Position numbers and translations under genes: made by a program. Positions 46,366-55,686 of a stretch of 56,941 bases of DNA are shown here, piece by piece. The stretch's first letter is position 1, and each line of letters starts with the position of its first letter. The DNA lies in NCBI GenBank assembly GCA_027026755.1, contig JALVNE010000376.1, forward strand, positions 1-56,941. The letters are read 5' to 3'. The notes under the pieces are model-generated. The model searched no databases and was not told where the DNA came from. It worked only from the letters and a program-made list of their open reading frames with translations. The DNA comes from Sedimenticola sp. (GTDB lineage: Bacteria; Pseudomonadota; Gammaproteobacteria; Chromatiales; Chromatiaceae).

Positions 46366-47748
46366 ATGAGCCTGCGTATCTACAACGACCTGCACAACCG
46401 CAAAGAAGAATTTCAGCCTATCGAACCGGGCAAGATCCGCATGTACGTGTGCGGCATGACCGTGTATGACTACTGCCACCTGGGCCATGCCCGCATGCTC
46501 GTGGTGTTCGACGTGGTGTACCGCTATCTCAAGGCACGGGGCTATGACGTCACTTACGTGCGCAATATCACGGACATCGACGACAAGATCATCCAGCGCG
46601 CCAACGAACAGGGCATTCCCTTTCATGAGCTGACCGGGAAGTTCATCGACGCCATGCACGAGGATCTGGCGGCCTTGGGCGTGGAGCCGCCCAGCCAGGA
46701 ACCCCGGGCCACGGAGCACATCGACGAGATTCTGGAGATGATTCAGAAACTCATCGACAACGGTCATGCCTATGTCACCGACAGCGGGGATGTCTATTAT
46801 TCTGTGACCAGTTTCCCCGAGTACGGCAAGCTCTCCGGCAAGTCCATCGAGGATCTGCAGGCAGGCGCCCGGGTGGAATCCAGCGAGGAAAAGCGCGATC
46901 CCCTGGATTTTGCCTTGTGGAAGGCGGCCAAGCCGGGGGAGCCGGCCTGGGATTCCCCCTGGGGCAAGGGCCGGCCCGGCTGGCATATCGAGTGTTCCGC
47001 CATGTCCACCAAGGCCCTGGGTGACACTTTTGATATTCATGGCGGCGGCGCGGATCTGACCTTTCCCCACCACGAGAACGAAATCGCCCAGTCCGAAGGG
47101 GCCACCTGCCATCATTTCGTAAACTACTGGATGCACAATGGCTTCGTGCGCGTGAACGACGAGAAGATGTCCAAGTCCCTGGGCAACTTCTTCACCATCC
47201 GCGAGATCATGCAGCACTATCGGCCCGAGGAGATTCGCTATTTCATCCTCACCAGCCATTACCGCAGCCCCCTGAACTACGATGAGGAACATCTGCTCAA
47301 CGCCCGCCAGGCCCTCAACCGCTTCTACACGGCATTGCGGGGCCTGCCCGAAGCCGAGCCGGGTGATGCCGACAAGTGGCTGGAGGCCTTCAACGAAGCC
47401 ATGGACGATGACTTCAACACCCCCGAGGCCCTGGCCGCCATGTTCGAGCTGGTGCGTGAGATCAACAAGGTACGCGGCGAGGACCAAGCCAGGGCCGCGC
47501 GCATGGCCGCCACCCTGAAACAGATGGGCGCGGTGTTGGGCATACTCCAGGACGATCCCGAGCAATGGCTGCGAGGCGGGGTGGGTGACGGCCTGTCAGA
47601 CGAGGAGATCGAGACGCTCATTCAGCAGCGCCTGGACGCACGCAAGGCACAGAACTGGGCCGAGGCCGACCGTATCCGCGACGAACTCAAGGAGAAAGGC
47701 GTGATCCTGGAAGATGGTGCTGGCGGCACCACCTGGAGGCGTGAATAA
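46366..47748 (+). CDS. cysS: Cysteinyl-tRNA synthetase
   Basis: The 460-residue class I synthetase has a HIGH-like motif HLGHARM, zinc ligands from Cys in [15 protein letters not shown] and HHENE, and the KMSKS signature in [10 protein letters not shown]. Length matches the family. It diverges from the cyclophilin genes with about 110 bases between starts. Confidence 0.97.
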   Translation: MSLRIYNDLHNRKEEFQPIEPGKIRMYVCGMTVYDYCHLGHARMLVVFDVVYRYLKARGYDVTYVRNITDIDDKIIQRANEQGIPFHELTGKFIDAMHEDLAALGVEPPSQEPRATEHIDEILEMIQKLIDNGHAYVTDSGDVYYSVTSFPEYGKLSGKSIEDLQAGARVESSEEKRDPLDFALWKAAKPGEPAWDSPWGKGRPGWHIECSAMSTKALGDTFDIHGGGADLTFPHHENEIAQSEGATCHHFVNYWMHNGFVRVNDEKMSKSLGNFFTIREIMQHYRPEEIRYFILTSHYRSPLNYDEEHLLNARQALNRFYTALRGLPEAEPGDADKWLEAFNEAMDDDFNTPEALAAMFELVREINKVRGEDQARAARMAATLKQMGAVLGILQDDPEQWLRGGVGDGLSDEEIETLIQQRLDARKAQNWAEADRIRDELKEKGVILEDGAGGTTWRRE

Positions 47749-47750
47749 AG

Positions 47751-48089
47751 ATGCAAGAGGAACGCGGTTTTCGCATCTACTACTGTGATTTCGTCCATGA
47801 CTCGTCCATCAGCTCGTCCAAACCGGAATTTCTTGCCGCCGACCGGCTGGTGCCCCTGGCCGAACACCTGCTTGCCGCCCAGGACAACTACCTGGGCGTG
47901 CTGGATGCCAACGAGAACATCCTGCAGTTCTATCTCTCGGGCAAGGACATGGTGGTGGAACTGCTGTATCCCGACAGCCAGGGCATGATGCAGTGCAAAC
48001 TGCCTTTGGACGAAGGCATGAAACTGCTGGGCAGCCTGCCGGACGAGTTCACCGAAGATTTGTTGCCCGGTGCGACCTACCTGGGGTGA
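47751..48089 (+). CDS. Small conserved protein, function unknown
   Basis: The 112-residue protein begins MQEERGFRIYYCDFVHDSSI and contains YLGVLDANENILQFYLSGKD. No signal, membrane segment or catalytic motif is visible. It starts two bases after cysS and is probably cotranscribed. I cannot assign a family. Confidence 0.7.
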   Translation: MQEERGFRIYYCDFVHDSSISSSKPEFLAADRLVPLAEHLLAAQDNYLGVLDANENILQFYLSGKDMVVELLYPDSQGMMQCKLPLDEGMKLLGSLPDEFTEDLLPGATYLG

Positions 48090-48109
48090 AAACGACTCCT
48101 GTCATGACC

Positions 48110-48175
48110 GTAGGTTGGGCTTCCGTCCGACATTCTCCGTTTCGGCGGCTTTTGTCGGGCTGAAGCCCGACCTAC
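48110..48175. repeat. GTAGGTCGG palindromic repeat, copy 4
   Basis: It begins GTAGGTTGGGCTTCCGTCCG, slightly diverged on the left arm, and ends CGGGCTGAAGCCCGACCTAC, identical to the other copies. Confidence 0.88.
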
Positions 48176-48209
48176 GGACAGGTTGTTTCCACAATAGCCC
48201 TGCCATCTT

Positions 48210-48465
48210 ACCTCTCACCCTTTCCCCCCTCACCCTAACCCTCGGCAACTGCTCCATGCGTTGCCCTACCTCCTGCATCCATGCAGTCGTCTCTCCCGGT
48301 GGGGGAGAGGGAATTACTTTTATACCTTGGCCCTGTTTCCTCAAGGGGAGAGGGGACTTATCAATGATCCGGGGTGTGGAATGCCACCCTTCATGAAGGG
48401 TGATGTGAAAATCCAGTAACTCCCTCCCCCGTGCGCGGGGGAGGGTTGGGGAGAGGGCGAGCAAC
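48210..48465. repeat. GC-rich interspersed repeat, copy 2
   Basis: This is the reverse counterpart of 25600-25800: CCTCACCCTAACCCTCGGCA, CTGCTCCATGCGTTGCC, CCTCCTGCATCCATGCAG and, at the far end, CTCCCTCCCCCGTGCGCGGG. It lacks the middle block with GGATGCCAA. The 48090-48510 interval contains no gene I can support. Confidence 0.7.
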
Positions 48466-48510
48466 CCCCCCATTCCCCTCACCATGCCCCTGGCAACTGC
48501 TCCGCGCCCG

Positions 48511-48783
48511 TCAGTGGCTGAACACCGTCCACAGACCGATGAGTATGAAACCCATGCCCGCCACCAGGTGCAGCGTCCGCTCGGAAACATACTGAGAAAT
48601 AAGCGCGCCCCCCAGCACCCCGAGGGCGGAGGTGGCGATCAGGGCGGCGGAGGCGCCGAAGAACACCAGCCATTTGTTCACTGCCTTGTCGGCGGCAAAG
48701 AGCAGGGTGGCCAGCTGGGTCTTGTCGCCCAGCTCGGCAATGAAAACAGTACCGAAGATCAGGGTGAGGGTTTTCCAGTCCAT
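48511..48783 (-). CDS. GDT1/UPF0016-type cation transporter, single-repeat form
   Basis: The 90-residue membrane protein has three helices and the family signature E-L-G-D-K-T (AELGDKTQLATLLFAAD, residues 16-32). Eukaryotic TMEM165/Gdt1 and two-repeat bacterial members exchange Ca2+ or Mn2+ for protons; single-repeat proteins like this are thought to form dimers. Manganese export would fit, but the ion is not shown. Confidence 0.85.
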   Translation of the reverse strand: MDWKTLTLIFGTVFIAELGDKTQLATLLFAADKAVNKWLVFFGASAALIATSALGVLGGALISQYVSERTLHLVAGMGFILIGLWTVFSH

Positions 48784-48837
48784 GAGTGTGACAGATGGTT
48801 GTGTGAATGGGATGCTGGAGTATAGATGGTTGGGGCT

Positions 48838-49728
48838 TCAGGTAAAACAGCGGTTCAGCTCCCCGGCCAGCAATGGCGCCAGGGGCACGGCATTGGTTTC
48901 ATGGGGAATGGCGTCGCAACTCCAGATGTTCGCCACGCCGGCTTCCCGCAGCTCCCTCAGGGCGTTGCCGACGAACAGGGCGTGGGTGACGAGCACGGAA
49001 ACGGAGGCGGGCTTGTGGGCCTGGAGCAGCCGCGCGGCTTCCGCCAGGGTCTTGCCGGTACTGGCCACGTCGTCTACCAGCACCAGGTTACGACCGGCGT
49101 ACCCACAGTCCGGCATGCTGATTTTCACCTCGCGGTCACCCAGACGCTCCTTGTTCGCCACCGCGTAGTCGAAGCCATAATGGGCGGCGATGGCCGCCAC
49201 CCATTGCTCGGATTCAGCATCCGGGCCGACCAGGAAAGGGTTCTCCACTTTGTTCTGCAGAAAGTGCGCCATGGGATCCGTGGCGGTAAGGTTGATGGCG
49301 GGTTCCACCGGCACGGCATCCGACAGGGCATGTACCCGGTGCAGATGGGCGTCCACGGTGAGCAGGGCGTCGAAATGGGCGGCCAGACAGGCGCCGATGA
49401 TGGGCTGGCTGACCACTTCGCCGGCATGGAAGGCCTTGTCCTGGCGCATGTAGCACAAATAGGGAGCGACCAGGCAGACTTTGTCGGCGCCCAGTTTATG
49501 CGCCCCGGCGGCGGCGAGGATGAGTTCCACCAGCTTGTCGTTGGGATGGTTCAGGCTGCGAACCAGAATGATTTGCCTGGGCAGTATGCCCGGCAGGGTC
49601 ACCTTGCTTTCGCCGTCGGGAAAATGGTGGATGTCCAGGATGGTAAAAGGCAGGCCGGCCGCCTGCGCCAGGCCTTCGGTCTGATCCGCGTACTCGGGAA
49701 AACCGAGAATCAGGGTGTCGATGTTCAT
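48838..49728 (-). CDS. Ribose-phosphate diphosphokinase, non-canonical type
   Basis: The 296-residue phosphoribosyltransferase-fold protein has FPDGESKV, a PYLCYMRQDKAF flexible-loop region and the PRPP-binding motif LVLVDDVASTGKT. It is shorter than classical PrsA (about 315) and diverged, resembling archaeal-type PRPP synthases. Its start is five bases after the stop of the phosphorylase gene, so the two enzymes are cotranscribed and may share a pathway of ribose phosphate recycling. Confidence 0.85.
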   Translation of the reverse strand: MNIDTLILGFPEYADQTEGLAQAAGLPFTILDIHHFPDGESKVTLPGILPRQIILVRSLNHPNDKLVELILAAAGAHKLGADKVCLVAPYLCYMRQDKAFHAGEVVSQPIIGACLAAHFDALLTVDAHLHRVHALSDAVPVEPAINLTATDPMAHFLQNKVENPFLVGPDAESEQWVAAIAAHYGFDYAVANKERLGDREVKISMPDCGYAGRNLVLVDDVASTGKTLAEAARLLQAHKPASVSVLVTHALFVGNALRELREAGVANIWSCDAIPHETNAVPLAPLLAGELNRCFT

Positions 49729-49732
49729 GGCT

Positions 49733-51232
49733 TCATCCTATGGTGTAACCGTTGTTCTGTTCGATGGCGTTGCGGGCAAACTGGTAGTCGGCACGGAATT
49801 CCGCATGCAGGGTATAAAGGGGTTCCCCTTTTGTCACCCTGGCATGCAGCTTGTGGTGCAGGTCCACGCCGGCGGCCTTGTCCATGGGCGCGCCGGCCAG
49901 GCGGGCGATGCGCGCGATCTGCAGGTTGTCGATGGCAGTAATCACGCCGTCTGCGGGAGCAGGGACTTCATACTGCAGGGCAGGGGCCTTGGCTTCCGCC
50001 TCATTGGCGCCCTGAGCCTCGATGATATCTTTCATCTTCTGCCAGGCGCGCCCGGATTCCAGCAGGTCCCGGGCCAGGCGGTAGCCCTGGCCGCCGCGCA
50101 CGTCGGGATCGAACTCGAGGATGCGCCCGGCGAGCTGCAGGGACTTCTCCTTCAGGTCGATGGGTGCCCTGGGATCGTTTTGCAGCACCTGCAGCACGTC
50201 GCGGGCCTCCAGGGCCGGCCCCACGCCGTTGCCTATGGGCTGACGCCCGTCGGTGATGACCACTTCCAGCTCCAGCCCGCTGCGGTCGCCCACGTATTCG
50301 AACAGCTTGCGCAGGCGCAGGGCCTGGGCCTGGGTATGCACCTTGGCACTGGGCCCCACGGGAATGTCGATGAGTAGATGGGTGGAGCCGGCGGCAATCT
50401 TCTTGGACAAGATGGAAGCGATCATCTGTCCTTTGGAATCCAGGGACAGGGGCCGCTCCACGGAAATGAGAATGTCATCCACCGGGGACAGCCGCGCCGT
50501 GCCGCCCCAGGCGATGAAGCCGCGCTGCTGCTGCACGATGTGGCGCAGCTCGCCGGGTTCCAGGTTGACCTTGCACAGAACTTCCATGGTGTCCGCCGTA
50601 CCCGCGGGGGAGGTGATGGCGCGGCTGGAGGTCTTGGGCATGAGCATGCCATGGGCGGCGACGATGGGCACGATGAGCATGGTGGTGCGGTTGCCGGGGA
50701 TGCCGCCGATGCAGTGCTTGTCCACCACCAGGGACTCGCCCCATTCCAGCCGGTCGCCGGTTTCCACCATGGCCTCGGTGAGAAACAGCATTTCGTCCCG
50801 CTCCATGCCGGACTCGGCGCAGGCCACCAGGAAGGCAGCGATCTCGATCTTGGAGTAGCGGTTGTTGACGATGTCCTCGCAGATGCGCAGGAACTCTCCG
50901 CGATCCAGGGGCTCGCCGCCAATCTTCTTGTGCACGGCTTCCAGTGAATCCGGCGGGACGGCGTGGTCGATGAAGACGGCGGTGCCTTCCGGCACGTCCA
51001 GCTGGGCGAAAGTCTGTTCGCTCAGGCCCAGCTCATCCGGCGCCAGGCAGTTCTCGTCGTCCACGATGTTGAGCACCGCGACCACGGGCTGTTTTTCCGG
51101 CCCGTCACGCACTTCGATCTTGTTCAGGGCCTGAAAGCCCTCGCTGTGATACAGGGGGCACTGGCGATGCAGATAGGCCACGTTCTCCCGGTAGGTGTCG
51201 ATGGCGACCTTGCGCAGTTTCAGTGGTGTCAT
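49733..51232 (-). CDS. AMP/thymidine phosphorylase-like enzyme
   Basis: The 499-residue protein has an N-terminal extension (1-85) followed by the thymidine phosphorylase core with [35 protein letters not shown] and a C-terminal [11 protein letters not shown] domain. Length and the extension fit the archaeal AMP phosphorylase group (about 500) rather than DeoA (about 440). Such enzymes convert AMP and phosphate to ribose-1,5-bisphosphate. Pairing with a PRPP-synthase homologue suggests nucleotide ribose salvage; the true substrate is not shown. Confidence 0.88.
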   Translation of the reverse strand: MTPLKLRKVAIDTYRENVAYLHRQCPLYHSEGFQALNKIEVRDGPEKQPVVAVLNIVDDENCLAPDELGLSEQTFAQLDVPEGTAVFIDHAVPPDSLEAVHKKIGGEPLDRGEFLRICEDIVNNRYSKIEIAAFLVACAESGMERDEMLFLTEAMVETGDRLEWGESLVVDKHCIGGIPGNRTTMLIVPIVAAHGMLMPKTSSRAITSPAGTADTMEVLCKVNLEPGELRHIVQQQRGFIAWGGTARLSPVDDILISVERPLSLDSKGQMIASILSKKIAAGSTHLLIDIPVGPSAKVHTQAQALRLRKLFEYVGDRSGLELEVVITDGRQPIGNGVGPALEARDVLQVLQNDPRAPIDLKEKSLQLAGRILEFDPDVRGGQGYRLARDLLESGRAWQKMKDIIEAQGANEAEAKAPALQYEVPAPADGVITAIDNLQIARIARLAGAPMDKAAGVDLHHKLHARVTKGEPLYTLHAEFRADYQFARNAIEQNNGYTIG

Positions 51233-51374
51233 GCTGGGTGCTCCGGCCAGGACTGGGTTCGCCCATGATAATTCAGTCAGGGCCGATATTCAGTGCGTAT
51301 GCTCCAAATATCATTGATGTTGCCCGGCGCCGGGAGGATACTAGACATACCTTTCCGACAAGCGAGGTACGCTC

Positions 51375-52259
51375 ATGTTTCAGTTCATCCCCGTTGAGGA
51401 AGACAACATCTTTGCGGTCAAGGTCAGCGGCAAGCTGACGGATGCGGACTACCAGCAGTTTCTTCCACAGCTCGAGGATCTCATCGGGCAGTTCAAACGC
51501 ATTTCCCTGCTTCTGGAACTGGAGGATTTCCATGGCTGGGAGCCCAAGGCGGCCTGGGACGATTTCAAGTTCGGTATGAAACATGATCATGATTTCCAGC
51601 GCATCGCCATCGTTGGGGAAAAGACCTGGCATAAATGGATGACCATGCTCGGCAATGCATTCACTGACACCAGCGTCCGTTTCTTCAACCGTGATCAGCT
51701 GGCGGAAGCCTGGGACTGGCTGCGGGAGGGGACGAAGGGGGATGAGGCGGCTACCCCGGAACCTGCCGAGGACGACAAACCTCCTCCCTGGCGGCATATC
51801 CTGGCTGCCGTGGATTTTTCACCTCTTTCCCGCCTGGCCCTGGCCAGGGCCGTGGAACTGGGCCGTGGCCATGGCGCGCGCCTGTCCCTGGTCCATGCCG
51901 TGGAAATGACGGGCACGCCCCTGCTGGATTACGACCTGCTGATGACGGATCCCGTGGATTTTCTCGAGCTGGACCAGCAGCGTTTCGAGCAGGCGGAAGT
52001 CGAACTCAAGCGCCTGGCAGACAGCTTGGAAGTGGATGATGTCCAGACCGAGGTCCTATGGGGAACGCCGAAATCCGCGGTACTGTCCTATGCCGAGGCG
52101 CAGAACGTGGATCTTATCGTCGTGGGCTCTCATGGCCGGCACGGCATCGGGCGCCTGCTGGGCTCGGCGTCCGCGGCCATTGCCAACAGCGCCAGGGCCG
52201 ACGTACTGATCGTCAGGCCGCCGTCGGCAGCCTCAGGGGTCGGAGTCAAATCAGGGTGA
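51375..52259 (+). CDS. SpoIIAA-like/universal stress protein fusion
   Basis: The 294-residue protein has an N-terminal SpoIIAA-like (DUF3478/STAS) domain (1-120, with VSGKLTDADYQQFLPQLEDL) and a C-terminal Usp domain (about 135-285) with VDFSPLSRLALARAVELG and the nucleotide-binding GSHGRHGIGRLLGSAS. The acidic, Pro-rich linker (EAATPEPAEDDKPPP) joins them. The stop codon lies inside the repeat at 52231, so the last residues are repeat-derived. Stress or anion-related regulation is possible. Confidence 0.9.
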   Translation: MFQFIPVEEDNIFAVKVSGKLTDADYQQFLPQLEDLIGQFKRISLLLELEDFHGWEPKAAWDDFKFGMKHDHDFQRIAIVGEKTWHKWMTMLGNAFTDTSVRFFNRDQLAEAWDWLREGTKGDEAATPEPAEDDKPPPWRHILAAVDFSPLSRLALARAVELGRGHGARLSLVHAVEMTGTPLLDYDLLMTDPVDFLELDQQRFEQAEVELKRLADSLEVDDVQTEVLWGTPKSAVLSYAEAQNVDLIVVGSHGRHGIGRLLGSASAAIANSARADVLIVRPPSAASGVGVKSG

Positions 52260-52308
52260 TATCATGCAGATTCAACGACCCGGGGTGATTTGACACCGAC
52301 CCCTGAGG
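52231..52308. repeat. GGGGTCGGAGTCAAAT palindrome, copy 1
   Basis: CCTCAGGGGTCGGAGTCAAA and its near-complement at the other end form an inverted repeat around CAGATTCAACG. It matches the element at 53651 in opposite orientation. Such GGGGTC-type ends are familiar as REP sequences of RAYT transposases, but no transposase gene lies here. Confidence 0.8.
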
Positions 52309-52340
52309 TTATGTACCGGTTTTCATTGGAAGGGTAAGGG

Positions 52341-53639
52341 ATGTACAGGTCGGACAAGCCCATCGGTTTCTGGTCAGCGGTTTCCATGGGCATAGGGGCC
52401 ATGGTGGGGGCAGGCATCTTCGCCCTGCTGGGGGAGGCCAGCGCCATTTCCGGCAGCGCCGTGTACATCTCCTTCATCATCGGCGGCATCATTGCCCTGT
52501 TCAGCGGCTATTCCCTGGGCAAGCTGGGTGCCCGCTATCCTGCCGCCGGCGGCATCGTGGAGTATCTGACCCAGGCCTGGGGTTCCGGCTTCTTCACCGG
52601 GGCCATGAGCATCATGCTCTACCTCGCCGCCGTGGTATCCCTGAGCCTCATTGCCAAGGCCTTCGGCAACTATGCCTTCACCTTCCTGCCCGAAGGCACC
52701 AATCCCCTGTGGCACCACGCCTTTTCCGTGGGCATCGTGCTGCTGTTCGTGATCATCAACCTGCAGGGCGCCAAAGACGTGGCCATCTGGGAACGCCTTA
52801 CGGTGGCCATCAAGTTCGCCGTGCTCAGCGGGCTGGCCATTGCCGGCATCCTCTATCTCAGGCCGGAACTGCTGTCGCCGTCCCTGTATCCGCCGGTGAA
52901 GGATATCTTCTTCAGCCTGTCCATCACCTTCTTCGCCTATGAAGGCTTCCGCGTCATCACCAACACGGCGGAGGACATGCCGGACCCCGCGCGCACCCTG
53001 CCCAGGGCCATGGCGACAGCCATCCTGCTGGTCATGCTGCTGTATGTGGCCGTGGCCTTTGCCGTGTTCGGCAACCTGCCCACGGCCAAGGTCATCGCCT
53101 CGCGGGACTATGCCCTGGCCGAGGCGGCCTTGCCCATTTTCGGTCACCTGGGGTTCGTGGTAGTGGCCGTGGCGGCGCTCATCTCCACCGCTTCATCCAT
53201 CAATGCCAACCTGTACGCGGTGACCAATGTCACCTACCAGCTGGCCCGGGACGGGGAACTGCCCGCGGCCTTTGGCCAACCCATCGGCCACAGCCGGGAA
53301 GGGCTGGTCATCAGCGGCCTGCTGGTGATTCTGCTCTCTCTGCTGTTCGATCTGTCGCAAATCGCTTCCATTGGCTCCATATCCATCCTTTTCGTGCATG
53401 CCATCACTCACCTGGGACATCTGCGCCTGGTCAAGGAAACCGGCGCCTCCCGCCTGCTGGTAGGGCTGGCGGCCCTGCTGTCTTTGGTGGCCATGGGGTT
53501 GGCTCTGGTTTACGTGAGCCAGCGCTCGGACACCGTGGTGCAGGTGCTGGCGGGTTTCGTGGCCGTGGCGGCGGGAATGGAGTTTCTGCTGCAGACCTTT
53601 CATGGCCGCAGGGTGCTGCCCCGTTTTCCGGGAACCTGA
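52341..53639 (+). CDS. APC-superfamily amino-acid permease
   Basis: The 432-residue membrane protein has twelve predicted helices and APC signatures GIGAMVGAGIFALLGEAS in the first helix and FFAYEGFRVITNTAEDM in the sixth. The substrate is unknown. The ATG at 52341 follows AAGGG. It is flanked by inverted copies of the same repeat, as if a cassette. Confidence 0.92.
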   Translation: MYRSDKPIGFWSAVSMGIGAMVGAGIFALLGEASAISGSAVYISFIIGGIIALFSGYSLGKLGARYPAAGGIVEYLTQAWGSGFFTGAMSIMLYLAAVVSLSLIAKAFGNYAFTFLPEGTNPLWHHAFSVGIVLLFVIINLQGAKDVAIWERLTVAIKFAVLSGLAIAGILYLRPELLSPSLYPPVKDIFFSLSITFFAYEGFRVITNTAEDMPDPARTLPRAMATAILLVMLLYVAVAFAVFGNLPTAKVIASRDYALAEAALPIFGHLGFVVVAVAALISTASSINANLYAVTNVTYQLARDGELPAAFGQPIGHSREGLVISGLLVILLSLLFDLSQIASIGSISILFVHAITHLGHLRLVKETGASRLLVGLAALLSLVAMGLALVYVSQRSDTVVQVLAGFVAVAAGMEFLLQTFHGRRVLPRFPGT

Positions 53640-53650
53640 TTGCGTCTCCA

Positions 53651-53718
53651 GGGGGCGGAGTCAAATCACCCCGGCCCGTTGAATCTGCGCAACATCACCT
53701 TGTTTTGACTCCGACCCC
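53651..53718. repeat. GGGGTCGGAGTCAAAT palindrome, copy 2
   Basis: GGGGGCGGAGTCAAATCACC is at the left end and GTTTTGACTCCGACCCC at the right, in inverse orientation to the copy at 52231. Together they bracket the APC permease. Confidence 0.8.
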
Positions 53719-53744
53719 AGCTATTGCCGACCCCGGTCGCTGCA

Positions 53745-55553
53745 CTACTCGAAGGAGCAGGACCATTTCCCGAACGGGTAGGCGCCAATATCGACCTGAC
53801 CCTGCTGATAGAATTCAGCCGATCCAGCCCCCGCTGCGGGGCTGCCATCCCGCAAGTGAAAATCGTTTATTACCGGATCCACAAACAGGGGATCAGCCGA
53901 GATACTCTGCTGCTCCGTCCCGCTAAAATTGCTCTGGAACTCCTGCAAGGTATAGGAAGTGCCCGAATCATAGCCGCCGCCCCAGTTCGGGCGCAGATGG
54001 ATATCGGCCAGCTCATTGTCGAAGTAGAGGTTGTTGCGGGCGCTGTACTGGTCGAGATAATCTTCGACCGTGGTCGTGGTGCCGCCGCTGTGCAAATAGA
54101 TACCGACACGGTTCGACACGAAGGCGTTGTTGGCGAAGACATGGCCGAAAGAGCCGTTCCATCCGAGTTTGATGCCCGTTTCGGAATCATAGAACACATT
54201 GTTGTAAACGGTATTTCCGCTGGTGTCCTCTACCCAGCCCTGGAGTTCAAGGCCTGTGTTCGCGCGTACGACGATGTTTCCATAGATGCGCCAAGCGCCC
54301 GCAGGACGATATTCCGGGTCACCAGGACCACAGTCGGGTTTGGTCCAGACACAGCGGAAGTCACCTGGCTCAAAGGCTACATAGACATCGTGTATATAGT
54401 TGTAGCGAACGATGAGGTTGGACACACCACCCTTGACGCCGATAGCGGCATGGCCGGGGATATCGTAAACCTCGTTGAACTCGACGATATGGGGATTATC
54501 CGGGTCGGACAGCATGAAGCTGATGCCCTTGCTGTTGGAAACGCCTCCCCAATACACAGAATCGTACACGATATTGCCGCGCACCAATGCGCCACCACTG
54601 GACCAGATGCGAACGGCATAAGAGTTGTCGTTGCCATTGGAGGTATGCGCAAAGGTATTGCCTTCGAGACGGATGTTGTTGGCGCCTTCGAAAAAGATGG
54701 GTTGGGGTTGGGTGTAGTCGAAGCGCAGCTTGCGCACGACCATGTAATCAGACCAAAAACGGCCGAGATCCCGCTGACTGAGTTCATAGATTTCGTCGTT
54801 GGGATTTTCCCCCGCGCGCGGGTAGAGGTAGATGTAGCAATTTTCGTTGCTGGCGAAGCACTGGCTTCCATCGGCATGGGCCTTGGTCCAACTGTCCGGT
54901 TCGGTAAGGTTCTGGACATCGTCATGATCACGACCGCCTTGGAGGTCGGATTGATGACGGATACGGCGCTCCCCGTTGAACATGCCTTTGGGATCCCGTT
55001 GCAGGAATGCTGCGGACAAGCGCCAGATGTGGTCGTTATATTGTTCCCAGGTACGCCCCCCGGTGCTCAGGGAACCAAGCAGTCGAACATTGGCGCCATC
55101 TTCTGCCTGTAGGGTGACAAAGGCGTTTTCATTACCCTCACCGATATGGACAGGATAGTCAGGTTCGGCAGGAAGCCGGTAAGTGCCTTCGCGCAGCGTC
55201 AGAGTATCGCCGGGCTGCAGTACTGAGAGTCCTTTTCGGACGGATCGAAAGGGGGCTGCACTGCTGCCTGCGTTATTATCATCACCGTTGGGCGCCACGA
55301 AATATTCTGTACCTGCAGTGGAAGGCGTGAAGTCATCGATGCAGGGGAGGGGAGGAGGAAAGATTGGATCCAGATCCTCAAATGAATCACTGAAGATCAC
55401 TTTGGCATGCAACGGAATGAATGTCAGCAATAGAGCGAGAAGGCAAATTGTTCTCAATATTTTGTATCCAATAACAGATGGAGATAGGCTGAATGAGTAA
55501 TTGTCAGGTTTTGTGGCTACGCCCCTGAGAAGTTGCTCTTGCATAGCCATCAT
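53745..55553 (-). CDS. Large secreted parallel beta-helix protein
   Basis: The protein of about 602 residues has a signal-like hydrophobic segment (TICLLALLLTFIPLHA) then KVIFSDSFED, and coils of a right-handed parallel beta-helix, including TEYFVAPNGDDNNAGSSAAP, FRSVRKGLSVLQPGDTLTLR and NTVYNNVFYDSETGIKLGWN. It resembles pectate-lyase-like and DUF1565 proteins. The start is uncertain, since the frame extends upstream into hflD; 55553 is the first ATG that leaves the membrane signal near the N-terminus. F-x-D-x-F-E near the start echoes the end of the other beta-helix protein. Substrate unknown. Confidence 0.8.
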   Translation of the reverse strand: MMAMQEQLLRGVATKPDNYSFSLSPSVIGYKILRTICLLALLLTFIPLHAKVIFSDSFEDLDPIFPPPLPCIDDFTPSTAGTEYFVAPNGDDNNAGSSAAPFRSVRKGLSVLQPGDTLTLREGTYRLPAEPDYPVHIGEGNENAFVTLQAEDGANVRLLGSLSTGGRTWEQYNDHIWRLSAAFLQRDPKGMFNGERRIRHQSDLQGGRDHDDVQNLTEPDSWTKAHADGSQCFASNENCYIYLYPRAGENPNDEIYELSQRDLGRFWSDYMVVRKLRFDYTQPQPIFFEGANNIRLEGNTFAHTSNGNDNSYAVRIWSSGGALVRGNIVYDSVYWGGVSNSKGISFMLSDPDNPHIVEFNEVYDIPGHAAIGVKGGVSNLIVRYNYIHDVYVAFEPGDFRCVWTKPDCGPGDPEYRPAGAWRIYGNIVVRANTGLELQGWVEDTSGNTVYNNVFYDSETGIKLGWNGSFGHVFANNAFVSNRVGIYLHSGGTTTTVEDYLDQYSARNNLYFDNELADIHLRPNWGGGYDSGTSYTLQEFQSNFSGTEQQSISADPLFVDPVINDFHLRDGSPAAGAGSAEFYQQGQVDIGAYPFGKWSCSFE

Positions 55554-55686
55554 ATTGTCAACAACAATAGATATTGTGATCAGATTCAAATTAATCGATT
55601 TTTCTGGGCGGCATCCGAACAAAAAAGGGTGACGGAAATCTCCAGCAGGCATCATGGAAAACGAACCGTACAATCTCCTCCTGGTT

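Noticed and set aside
53724-55112. Long plus-strand open frame across the second beta-helix gene
   Set aside because: The minus-strand protein carries the beta-helix coils and signal segment; the plus frame has no motif of its own.
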